Assembly: GCA_022839625.1 (NCBI GenBank)
Contig: JALHJL010000010.1
Coordinates: 1 to 64,000, forward strand
Reading direction: 5' to 3'
Origin: Phycisphaerales bacterium
Lineage (GTDB): Bacteria; Planctomycetota; Phycisphaerae; UBA1845; Fen-1342
DNA: 64,000 nt
The position numbers and the translations under genes are program-made. The notes beneath the pieces were generated by a model. The model saw only the letters and a program-made list of their open reading frames with translations, ran no database searches and had not been told where the DNA came from. Of the stretch, positions 8,655 through 16,900 are shown piece by piece; the first letter of the stretch is position 1, and every line of letters starts with the position of its first letter.

Positions 8655-8729
8655 TCGGAGTGACAGGATTTGAACCTGCGACCTCTTGGTCCCGAACCAA
8701 GCGCTCTAGCCAGGCTGAGCTACACTCCG
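8655..8729 (-). tRNA. tRNA-Pro (anticodon CGG)
   Basis: On the minus strand the acceptor arms CGGAGTG (from 8729) and CACTCCG (to 8656) pair perfectly and are followed by discriminator A. The anticodon stem CTTGG/CCAAG closes the loop TTCGGGA, giving anticodon CGG. The T arm GCAGG-TTCAAAT-CCTGT is standard. CCA is not encoded. The GIY-YIG frame begins immediately downstream. Confidence 0.95.
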
Positions 8730-8900
8730 GGCCGCAGCAGATGCCCTCTGCTGCAAGAACATCATTTTACCTCCATCGGCCCCGCAAGCAAGCCCGGCGC
8801 ACGCTCGGCGGCGGGTCAACAGCGCGTGACGTTGTCAACGTGCCGATAACAGACGGGCTCCGTCCCTACCCCTGCGCGGACGGCCGACCACGGCTCTCCT
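8730..8900. other. Intergenic sequence upstream of tRNA-Pro
   Basis: No coding frame is convincing here. The stretch presumably contains the tRNA promoter on the minus strand, and its right part is GC-rich, repeat-like sequence leading into the palindromes that follow. Confidence 0.4.
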
Positions 8901-8953
8901 GTAGCGGCCGAGCTTCTGCTCGGCCGACGGCCGACCGGAAGGTCGGCCACTAC
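8901..8953 (+). repeat. 53-bp GTAG...CTAC inverted REP pair
   Basis: The repeat opens with GTAG and ends with CTAC. It holds two hairpin arms built on GGCCGA/TCGGCC (GGCCGAGcttctgCTCGGCC and GGCCGACCggaaGGTCGGCC). This is the layout of a BIME-type pair of inverted REPs. Confidence 0.6.
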
Positions 8954-8975
8954 CCGGCGTCCTGCGTTCGGCTGG

Positions 8976-9004
8976 GCCCGTCGCTCGCGCTCCGGGCTCT
9001 GATT
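8976..9004 (-). repeat. REP copy matching those flanking the RAYT gene
   Basis: CCCGTCGCTCGCGCTCCGGGCTCTGA is nearly identical, in inverse orientation, to the GAGCCCGGAGCGCGAGCGACGG sequences at 62700 and 63295 that bracket the RAYT-like gene. Confidence 0.65.
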
Positions 9005-9074
9005 CGCCCGGTGCGTCGCCGAATGCTGCCGAGCCGCCTTCGGGAAGCCAGCGCTACGTGTTGTGCGAACCCGC

Positions 9075-10568
9075 TCAATGGCTCTTCAGCTCGCTGACGA
9101 TGGCGCTCATCATCTTCTTCGCATCGCCAAAGAGCATCACGGTGTTGGGCAGGTAGAACAGCTCGTTCTCGATGCCGGCGAAGCCCGGATTCAGGCTGCG
9201 CTTCGAGACCATGACCGTGCGGGCCTTGTCCACGTCGAAGATCGGCATGCCGTAGATGGGGCTGCTGCGGTCATGACGGGCCGCCGGGTTCACGACGTCG
9301 TTGGCCCCGATGATCATGGCCACGTCGCACTGCTCCATCTCGGAATTGAGCTCCAGGTCGCTGAGCCGCTCGTACGGGACGTTGGCTTCCGCCAGCAACA
9401 CGTTCATGTGACCCGGCATGCGGCCGGCCACCGGGTGAATGCCGAAGCGAACATCGGCCCCCTTCTTGGCCAGAAGCTCCGCCAGCTCGGCGACGGTGTG
9501 CTGGGCCTGCGCGACGGCCATCCCATACCCGGGAACGATGAAGACCTTCTGGGCGGACTCGAGCACCATGACCGCCTCTTCGGCGTCCATCTGGCGGACG
9601 GTCTTTCCGGCGGCGGCGGTGGTGGCGCCGGCGGCCGTGATTTCCTGGCCGAATCCGCCGGCCACGACGTTCAGCAGCGAGCGGTTCATAGCGGTGCACA
9701 TGATCTTCGTCAGGATGATGCCGGAGGCCCCGACCAGGGCGCCGCTGATGATCAGGCAGTAGTTGTCCAACGCGAACCCGGTGGTCATGGCCGCCAGGCC
9801 CGAGTAGGAGTTCAACAGCGAGATCACGACCGGCATATCCGCCCCGCCGATGGGGATCACGGCCATGACGCCCAGCACGGAGGCGATGACGAGGAGCAGG
9901 ATGATGGCCCACAAGCCCTGACTGTAGTCCATGGTCGTCACCGTGCCGAGGCCGATGCAGACCAGCAGCAGCACGACGCTGAGCAGGTGATGCTGAGGGA
10001 GCATGAGGGGGTTGCTGATCGGCGTCCCCTTGAGCTTCCAGCCCTGGAGCTTGCCGTAGGCGGTCACGCTGCCGGTGAACGTCACCGTTCCGATCAGCGC
10101 GCTGAGGCCGATCGAGATCAGCGTGTCGATGCGCGGATCGCGCTGCGTGTCGAAGTACACGCGCAGGAATTCCGCGAAGGCGACCGTGGCCGAGGCCAGC
10201 CCGCCGAAGCCGTTCAACATGCCGACCATCTGGGGCATGGCCGTCATCTGGACGCGGATGGCGAGCGTCGCACCGATCGTCGAGCCGACGATCAGACCGG
10301 CGCCGATCGTCCAGTAGCTCACGATCTCGTGCGAGCCGAGCGTGACGACGATCGCGATGAGCATGCCCAGGGCGGACAGCAGGTTGCCGCCCCGCGCCGT
10401 CCGCGGATGGGACATTTTCCGCAAGCCCGTGATGAACAGGGCGGCGGAGACCAGATAGGCCAGGTTGATGCCCAGCGTCTGCAAGGTGCCGCGGGCCGCC
10501 TCTTCGACGGCCGGCAGCGTCGCGCTTACCTGACCGAGCAGCGGAAACGGAAACAGGTCCGGATTCAT
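9075..10568 (-). CDS. pntB: NAD(P) transhydrogenase subunit beta PntB
   Basis: The 497-residue protein begins with several hydrophobic membrane helices (about residues 30-245, e.g. NLAYLVSAALFITGLRKM and GMLIAIVVTLGS) and ends with the NADP(H)-binding dIII domain (VPGYGMAVAQAQH near 345, FGIHPVAGRMPGHMNVLLAEA, VIGANDVVNPAA, MVSKRSLNPGFAG). It couples proton entry across the inner membrane to hydride transfer from NADH to NADP+. It follows pntAB by 10 bp in the order pntAA-pntAB-pntB, so it is the last gene of the operon. Length and motifs are normal for the family. Confidence 0.97.
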   Translation of the reverse strand: MNPDLFPFPLLGQVSATLPAVEEAARGTLQTLGINLAYLVSAALFITGLRKMSHPRTARGGNLLSALGMLIAIVVTLGSHEIVSYWTIGAGLIVGSTIGATLAIRVQMTAMPQMVGMLNGFGGLASATVAFAEFLRVYFDTQRDPRIDTLISIGLSALIGTVTFTGSVTAYGKLQGWKLKGTPISNPLMLPQHHLLSVVLLLVCIGLGTVTTMDYSQGLWAIILLLVIASVLGVMAVIPIGGADMPVVISLLNSYSGLAAMTTGFALDNYCLIISGALVGASGIILTKIMCTAMNRSLLNVVAGGFGQEITAAGATTAAAGKTVRQMDAEEAVMVLESAQKVFIVPGYGMAVAQAQHTVAELAELLAKKGADVRFGIHPVAGRMPGHMNVLLAEANVPYERLSDLELNSEMEQCDVAMIIGANDVVNPAARHDRSSPIYGMPIFDVDKARTVMVSKRSLNPGFAGIENELFYLPNTVMLFGDAKKMMSAIVSELKSH

Positions 10569-10578
10569 GCGTCGGCTC

Positions 10579-10860
10579 CTACTTCTTGCGGAACATGGCC
10601 AGCATGCGGTCGGTCACCCGGTAGCCGCCGACCACGTTGATCATCGCGAAGGTCACCGCCAGGAACCCGAGAATCTCGCTCCATGCACCGCGGTGCAGGC
10701 CGGCGATGACGACCGCACCGACGATCGTGATCCCGGAGATCGCGTTCGAGCCCGACATCAGGGGCGTGTGCAGGATGGGCGGCACCTTGGCAATCACCTC
10801 GAAGCCCACGAACATGGCCAGCACGAAAATGACGAAGTTGTTCGTGAAGATCTCAATCAT
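10579..10860 (-). CDS. pntAB: NAD(P) transhydrogenase subunit alpha part 2 (membrane domain)
   Basis: The 93-residue product is almost wholly hydrophobic with about three membrane helices (FVIFVLAMFVGFEVI; TIVGAVVIAGL; ILGFLAVTFAMINVVGGY). This is the separate membrane part of the alpha subunit in organisms where the subunit is split. PPILHTPLMSGSNAISG is the family's conserved loop. Its ATG overlaps the pntAA stop by 4 bp (ATGA). Confidence 0.96.
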   Translation of the reverse strand: MIEIFTNNFVIFVLAMFVGFEVIAKVPPILHTPLMSGSNAISGITIVGAVVIAGLHRGAWSEILGFLAVTFAMINVVGGYRVTDRMLAMFRKK

Positions 10861-11999
10861 GCTCGACCCTCGCTAGTCAGCGCCGCCTTGGCGGCCGCGT
10901 GCCGAATCTCCCCTTGGTGGGTCACCAGCGCTCCCGCGATGATCTCGTCCTCGAGATCAACGTGGAACTGGTTGTCCTTCCAGAACTCCAGCAGGAACAC
11001 CGTCAGGTTGCGCGAGTAGAGGATGCTGGCGTCGCGGGGCATCTCGGCCGGCAGGTTCAGCGGCCCGACCACCTTGACCCCGCTCTCCATCACCGTCCGG
11101 CCCGGTTGCGTCAACTCGCAGTTCCCGCCGGCCTCGGCCGCCAAATCGACGATGACCGAGCCCGGCTGCATCTTGCGGACCATCTCGGCCGTGATCAGCT
11201 TAGGGGCCTTGACGCCGCCGATCAGCGCGGTGGTGATCACGACGTCGCTGGCCGCGCACTGCTGGGCGATCAGCTCCGACTGCTTGCGGTAGAAGTCCTG
11301 CGACAGCTCCTTCGCGTAGCCGCTGGCCGTCTGGGCGTCTTCCTCACTCTCCACGCCGACGAACTTGCCGCCGAGGCTCTGAATCTGCTCGGCGACCACC
11401 CGCCGCGTGTCGGTGGCGGTGACGGTGGCGCCCAGGCGGCGGGCGGTCGCGATGGCTTGCAGCCCGGCCACGCCGGCGCCGATGATGAACACCTTGGCCG
11501 AGAAGATCGTGCCCGCCGCCGTCATGAACATGGGGAAGTACTTGGACAGCTCGTTGGCCCCGATGAGCACCGCCTTGTAGCCGGCGATGTTCGCCATGGA
11601 CGAGAGCGTGTCCATCGACTGGGCGCGGGTGGTCCGCGGAATGCAGTCGGTGGAAAACGCGGTGATCTTCCGCTCGGCCAGCGCCCGGATCGTATCCAGG
11701 TTCTTGATCGGCAACAGCGAGCCGAGCAGCAGCGCCCCCTCACGGCAGCGCGCCACTTCCGCCGGCGTCGGCGGTTGCACGGTCAGGATGAAGTCGGCCC
11801 CGCCCAGCAGAGCGTCCACGTCGCTCTCGATCGTTGCCCCGGCCGCGCGGAAGGCGTCGTCGGTCAGGAACGCCGAATCGCCGGCGCCGCGCTGCACGGC
11901 AATCTGTATCCCCTTGGCCACCAGCTTCTTGCAGGACTCCGGCGCGAGCGCCACACGTCGCTCGCCTTCTCGGGTTTCCTTCGGAACTGCGATCTTCAT
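10857..11999 (-). CDS. pntAA: NAD(P) transhydrogenase subunit alpha part 1 (soluble dI)
   Basis: The 380-residue soluble NAD(H)-binding domain opens with KIAVPKETREGERRVALAPES, the AlaDh/PNT N-terminal signature, and carries the Rossmann motif GAGVAGLQAIATARRLGA near residue 170. It passes hydride to the NADP site of PntB. ATG 11999 is preferred over an in-frame TTG six bases upstream because GGAGAG lies at good spacing before the ATG. It is the first gene of the pnt operon. Confidence 0.97.
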   Translation of the reverse strand: MKIAVPKETREGERRVALAPESCKKLVAKGIQIAVQRGAGDSAFLTDDAFRAAGATIESDVDALLGGADFILTVQPPTPAEVARCREGALLLGSLLPIKNLDTIRALAERKITAFSTDCIPRTTRAQSMDTLSSMANIAGYKAVLIGANELSKYFPMFMTAAGTIFSAKVFIIGAGVAGLQAIATARRLGATVTATDTRRVVAEQIQSLGGKFVGVESEEDAQTASGYAKELSQDFYRKQSELIAQQCAASDVVITTALIGGVKAPKLITAEMVRKMQPGSVIVDLAAEAGGNCELTQPGRTVMESGVKVVGPLNLPAEMPRDASILYSRNLTVFLLEFWKDNQFHVDLEDEIIAGALVTHQGEIRHAAAKAALTSEGRA

Positions 12000-12196
12000 A
12001 GCCAACTCTCCGGTTGCCGACGCGTGATCCGCACGTTTCCTCCTGTCCCCCCGCCGAGGCGGGAAACGGGCAGAGCCGGAATTGTAGCCCGTGATCCGTA
12101 ACCGTAAAGACCGCCCCGGCGGGTTCTTCGAGCCAGACCCCGGAAATCGCGGCGTCGGCCGGCCCCGGCGGTATCGCGCGGGGCGTTCCGCCCGAT

Positions 12197-12262
12197 CAGT
12201 CCGCCGCAGTAGTGTAGCGCCGGACCTCCGTGTCCGGCGAGGATGCCATTCGGCTCGAAAAC
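12197..12262 (+). mobile_element. Truncated copy of the CAGTCCGCCGCA-ended MITE-like element
   Basis: It starts with the terminal repeat CAGTCCGCCGCAG and continues into GTAGCGCCGGACCTCCGTGTCCGG and the CCATTCGGCTC segment shared with the copies at 41239 and 50822. The right half and right terminal repeat are absent. The remaining bases of 12000-12296 hold only GC-rich sequence in front of the CBS gene stop. Confidence 0.65.
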
Positions 12263-12296
12263 GGGCGGACAGCCGCCCGCGCCGGCGGCCGGCGAC

Positions 12297-12749
12297 CTAT
12301 TGCGCCGTTTCCCAGCGCGCCGCGCCGTACATGTACTCGTACAGGTAGTGAATCGTCTTGCCCTGCTCGGCCTCGACCGCGGCGAGCACGTCCCCGATGG
12401 AGATGATGCCGACTAGCTGTCCGGCCTGGACGACCGGCAGGTGGCGAATGCGCTGGCGGCGCATGACGGCCCGGCATTCCTCGGGCGTCGTCTCCGGCGT
12501 GCAGCAGGCCACGGGGGCCGACATGACCTCGCCCACCAGCGTCTGCGCGGGGCTGCGCTGGGCGGCGACGACACGGCACAGAATGTCCCGCTCCGTGAAG
12601 ATGCCCACCACCTTCTCCGCGCGCGTCACAACCAACGCTCCGACGCGGTGTTGGTTCATCAGGTCGGCAGCCGCGAGGACACTCTGGTCCTCTGGGATGC
12701 TGTGAACGTGACGGCCCTTCGCGTCCAGGATGCCCTGTACGGTCGGCAT
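12297..12749 (-). CDS. Tandem CBS-domain protein
   Basis: The 150-residue protein consists of two CBS motifs: about residues 8-60 (SVLAAADLMNQHRVGALVV ... VVGIFTERDIL) and 75-130 (TPEECRAVMRRQRIRHLPVV ... LVGIISIGDVL). A short C-terminal helix ends near YEYMYG. Such stand-alone CBS pairs bind adenosine nucleotides and modulate partner proteins. ATG 12749 is preferred because GAGGAG lies at proper spacing before it; an ATG two codons upstream would overlap that site. A single-gene unit is likely. Confidence 0.9.
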   Translation of the reverse strand: MPTVQGILDAKGRHVHSIPEDQSVLAAADLMNQHRVGALVVTRAEKVVGIFTERDILCRVVAAQRSPAQTLVGEVMSAPVACCTPETTPEECRAVMRRQRIRHLPVVQAGQLVGIISIGDVLAAVEAEQGKTIHYLYEYMYGAARWETAQ

Positions 12750-12840
12750 GTCCATCTCCTCGGGACTGTGTAACCTGGGTCCAGGCGACCCGAGCCTGCG
12801 CCTGTCAGAGTGTAGCGCCCTCGCGGACGGCGGCCACCGG

Positions 12841-13335
12841 CTACCAGCGGCCCGCCGAGTACGCCCGCCGGCGCCGCAGCAGCGTGGGCAGTCGCACGAC
12901 CGCGGCGGCGAGCAACGACGCCGCCAGCGCGGACAGCAGCGAGTAACCAATCATGCCGGGCCAGGAGATCGCCGCCCCCTGGTAATACCGGGCATGCACT
13001 TGCAGCACGAGCTGCGCGGGCGCCGCCGTGATGAACCCCGCGAGCCAGCGCACCCACCAGAGCTCGCGATTGGCCAACTCACGTACGCACGTCAGCAGCC
13101 ACGCCGCCAGTCCCAGCGCGAGGGCATGAATCCCAAGCGGCCCGTCGCCGCCGATGTCCTGGGCCAGGCCCGCGATCCAGGCCGCCAGCCGTGCATCCGC
13201 CACGGGCGCCGTGAGACCACAGACCAGCGCAAAGGCCAAAAACAGGTCGAGCCACTGCGGCGCGAAGTGCGGCAGCACGGCGGACTGCGCGAGGTACACG
13301 AGCAGCAGCGCGACCGTGTACAGCCCCCAGGGCAT
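12841..13335 (-). CDS. mreD: MreD-like rod-shape membrane protein
   Basis: The 164-residue protein has about five hydrophobic segments and the MreD-type layout: N-terminal LLLVYLAQSAVLPHFAP, then LDLFLAFALVCGL, then the DIGGDGPLGIHALALGLAAWLL block (family pattern D..GGGPLG.HAL). MreD normally works with MreB and MreC in lateral wall synthesis. Here neither is adjacent; the gene overlaps the stop of a lipoprotein gene by one base (TGATG) at the end of the secretin transcription unit. Assignment rests on pattern, since sequence conservation in the family is weak. Confidence 0.7.
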   Translation of the reverse strand: MPWGLYTVALLLVYLAQSAVLPHFAPQWLDLFLAFALVCGLTAPVADARLAAWIAGLAQDIGGDGPLGIHALALGLAAWLLTCVRELANRELWWVRWLAGFITAAPAQLVLQVHARYYQGAAISWPGMIGYSLLSALAASLLAAAVVRLPTLLRRRRAYSAGRW

Positions 13336-13976
13336 CACTTGTTTCCTGGTTCGTGGCGCTGTGTCTCGGTGTGCGCCGCGTCCGGAGCGCCGCGTGCCGG
13401 TGCGGTCGCCAAGTGGGCCGGGTACTGAGCACCCAACAGTGCGGGCACGCGGAACCGCGTGCCGCGTCGCGCGATGATCTCGCCGTCCTTCCGCTGGTAG
13501 CTGAGCATGACCTGGATCTCGCGGCCGGCGAGGTCGAGCTCGGTCGGCCAGCGCAGGATCAAACCGTACGACTCCCCCATGACAGATGGACGACGGATGC
13601 GAAAGCCCTCCGCCTCACGCGTGTCGAAGCTCCACTCGTGGACAAGTTGCCGGCTGTAACCGCCGTCGCTGAGCGGGACCACCGCGTGCAGCGTCGCCCG
13701 AATCGTGCCCGCCACGAAGACGCCCTTGGGGACTTCCTGCTCCTGGGCCCCGGGGAGGAAGTAGACGCGCGTGCGCAGGCCGACGACGCGGCCCTCCTCA
13801 TCGCGCAGCCACGGGTCGGTCGGCGGGTACTGCTGGATCGCAACGATGTCATCGCGCAGCACCGGACCGGCGTTGGGTCCAGCCGAACCCTGGCACCCCG
13901 CGACAAGCAGCACGAAGCCCACGAGCAGGCTCGTCCCGCCGAGGACTCCGTGACCGTGCGCGCAAGAAGACCTCAT
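13335..13976 (-). CDS. Lipoprotein of unknown function directly behind the giant secretin
   Basis: The 213-residue product has a signal peptide with lipobox LVAGC, giving acylated Cys28, followed by a soluble domain of about 180 residues (DIVAIQQYPPTDPWLRDEEG, RTRVYFLPG, VMLSYQRKDGEII). It starts five bases after the secretin stop codon, so translation is likely coupled, and its own stop overlaps mreD. I recognise no family. The position and lipoprotein nature would suit a pilotin or anchoring factor for the secretin, but that is inference; typical pilotins are smaller. Confidence 0.8.
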   Translation of the reverse strand: MRSSCAHGHGVLGGTSLLVGFVLLVAGCQGSAGPNAGPVLRDDIVAIQQYPPTDPWLRDEEGRVVGLRTRVYFLPGAQEQEVPKGVFVAGTIRATLHAVVPLSDGGYSRQLVHEWSFDTREAEGFRIRRPSVMGESYGLILRWPTELDLAGREIQVMLSYQRKDGEIIARRGTRFRVPALLGAQYPAHLATAPARGAPDAAHTETQRHEPGNK

Positions 13977-13981
13977 GACTG

Positions 13982-16900
13982 CTAGCGCGTCCTCAGAGAC
14001 AGCGGCACGTCGTACGAATCGGGGGGTGCGGGCGGCGGCTCGGGCCGCAGCACGGGCCGCAGCGGACCGTACTCCTCACTGGGGACCGCGTTGTCCAGCG
14101 GCGCCGGCGCTTCGCGCAGGGGCAGCGTGTCTTTATTGCGGCGGGCCTCCATATCCTGGGCCTCATCCGTGCTGAGTTGCAGGCCCTCCATCAGCGGATC
14201 GCTCAGGACCTCGATGGGCGTGACGACCAGCCGGTCGCGCTCCCGAATAGACAGCTCCCGGTAATCTTCGACCGTACGGATCACGTGCGGGGTGAGAACG
14301 ACCAGCAACTCGGTGCGCCGCGACGTATCCTGCTGGTTGCGGAAGAGCAGCCCCAGTCCGGGGATATCGCCGATCAGCGGGACCTTCTGCTCGCGGTTCT
14401 CCCTGCGCGAGGTAATCAAGCCGCCGAGCACGACCGTCTCGTTGTCTTTGACGGTAATGGTCGTGTTGGCCTCGCGCTCGAAGAAGACGGGGGCGGTCAC
14501 GCCGGGCCCGACGTCCACGGTGGAACCCGTCACGTCCGAGACGACCTGTTTGATCTCCATGCGTACGAACCCGTCCGGGTTGATCTGCGGCGTCACTTCC
14601 AGTTGAATCCCTACGTCCTGCCGGTCCACCGTCGTAGTGATCTGGCCCCCCGTCGTCGTCGATGTCCCCGTGACGTACGGCACGCTGTCGCTGATCTTGA
14701 TGGACGCCAACTGGTTATCCATGGCGACGATCTGCGGCCGGCTGAGCACGTTCAGATTGCCCTCGCTCTGGAGGGTCCGGAAGAGGAAATTGAAATCCGC
14801 GCCGGTGATCGTGAACGTGAAGCCGCCCAAGCCGCTGCCGGCGGCACCGATGTCCGTTCCGCCCACGAAGTCGAAGGTGGTCGTGTCGCCCACGCCGGCC
14901 TTCGCGTATTGCAGGTCCTGAAACGCGAACTCCACGCCCAGCTCCAGCGAGTTGTCCATCGTGACCTCGACGATCAGGACCTGGATCAGCACCTGCGGCG
15001 GGGGCTGGTCGAGCTCCCGCACCACGCTCATCACGGTGTCCTTGAAGCGCGGGTCCACGTCCAGAATCAGGCGGTTGGCATCCTTGTTGGCGATGACGGT
15101 CACCTGGCGTTCCTGCTTCACGCCGATGGATACCTCATCCCCGATGTCCTGGAGCCGCTTCTGTTCGGCCTCGCTGAAGCTCTTGATCGACGGCTCGAGC
15201 GACTCGGCCGTGATGTTCCGCGGGGCATACACCCAGGTGTCCCGCGGCTCGATCGGCAGGGTGTCCAGCTCCAGAACCATGCTCTCGGCGAGGTCGAGGT
15301 AGCCGGGGGTGCCGGCCGCGATCACGGAATTCGTCCGGATGTCGGTCGTGAAAGCGATCATCTGGCGACCGCCTACGCCGCCGAGCCCTTCGCCGACGGT
15401 CAGCACGCGCTCCGGTTCCCCGCCGGCCCCCGCCCGTCCGCCGGTGGTGGTGGTCTTCTGCTCGAAGAGGGCCTCAAGCATCTTCACCATCTCGGCGGCG
15501 TCGGCATTGCGCAGGCGGAAGACGCGGATCTTGGCGTGCTGCGGAGGCACGTCCACCGCGGCGACGAGGGATTCCATGAGCGGCATGCTCTCCGGCGGAG
15601 CGGTCACGACCAGGGAATTGGTGCGCACGTCGGCGATCACCACGATGTCGGCCCGTTTCGCCTTGAGCGTCTCGAGACCCAGCTCCGGGTGCTGCCGCTG
15701 GAAGATCAGCATGACTTGCTTCGCGGCTTCCTGCTGGCTGCTGCCGCTGCCACCGCCGCCGGTCCCGCCGACGGCGCCCCCGCGGAGCTCGAGAATCCGG
15801 TTCAGCAGCTCGCCGGCGTCGTCGGCCGCGGCCTGCTCAAGCGGGAAGATGCGGACGATGGTGCCCCGGGTGGGTTCGGTCGCGTCGAGCTCCTTGACGA
15901 AGCTCTCGACGTCCGCCAGCAGGGCGGGCGGGCCGAAGACCACGATCGAGTTCGTGGCCTTGTCGGCAGCGACGTTAATGTCGATCTCGCCGCCTTTCTG
16001 CGCCCCGCCCTGTCTCTTGAAGACGTCGCTGACCGCCTTGGAAACGTCCTCGGCCACGGCCCGCTGAAGGGGGATGATGCGGGTCATGCGGCCGACCTCG
16101 CTGGGGCGGTCGAGGATTTCGACCCAGCGGTCGATGACCTCCAGGTCCTCGCGCGCCCCGGCCAGCAGCAGGCTGTCGGAGACGGGATCGGCCAGGACGT
16201 GGATCGGCGAGCCGCTCAGCTTGCTGTCCTTCTGGGCCAGGGCCTTGTCGATCATCTCCTGGAGCAACGAGGCGACGTTCGGCGCACTGTTGAGCCGGAC
16301 CTTGCGGGCCCGGAACAGGACCGTGCCGTCATACTGCCGGTCTAGCTGGCTGATGAGGCGCTCCGCCTCCTCCAGGTAATCGCGCGTGCCGGTGAGCAGC
16401 AGCGAGTTGCTGCGCGTATCGGCCAGCACGCTCAGCGTGTCCGTCGAATCCTTGTCGGCCTTCTTCTCCGCGTCGGCCCGGCTCTTGAACGTCTCTTCGA
16501 TCAGGTTCTTGAGCTTGACGGCGTCGGCGTGGACCAGGGCCCGGTAGCGAACATCCACGACGCTGTACTTCTCGGCGGCATCGAGCTGGAGGACGAGGTC
16601 CTCCACCATGTCATACACATCCTGCGTCGCCAGCACGATCAGCTTGTTGGAACGCTCGTCCGCGTACACGATGGCGTTGTCGCGGGCCGCGTTCTTGTCG
16701 GCCCCCAGCGCCTTGGCCCGATCGTCCAGGAGCTTCTTCAACTTGTCCTGGAGCGGGGCGGCTTGCGCCGCCTTGAGCGGGATGACGTAGGACTTCAGGG
16801 CCAGGTCCACGCTCGGCCGGTCCAGCTCGCTGATCAGGCCCCCGGCCAGCAACACCGCGTCCTTACGGCCGATGACCAGCACCGTGTTGCTCCGCGCGTC

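Noticed and set aside
9063..12101. Plus-strand frames of 525 and 400 residues opposite the pnt genes
   Set aside because: They mirror the transhydrogenase genes and consist of His/Gln/Arg/Asp-rich sequence without domains.
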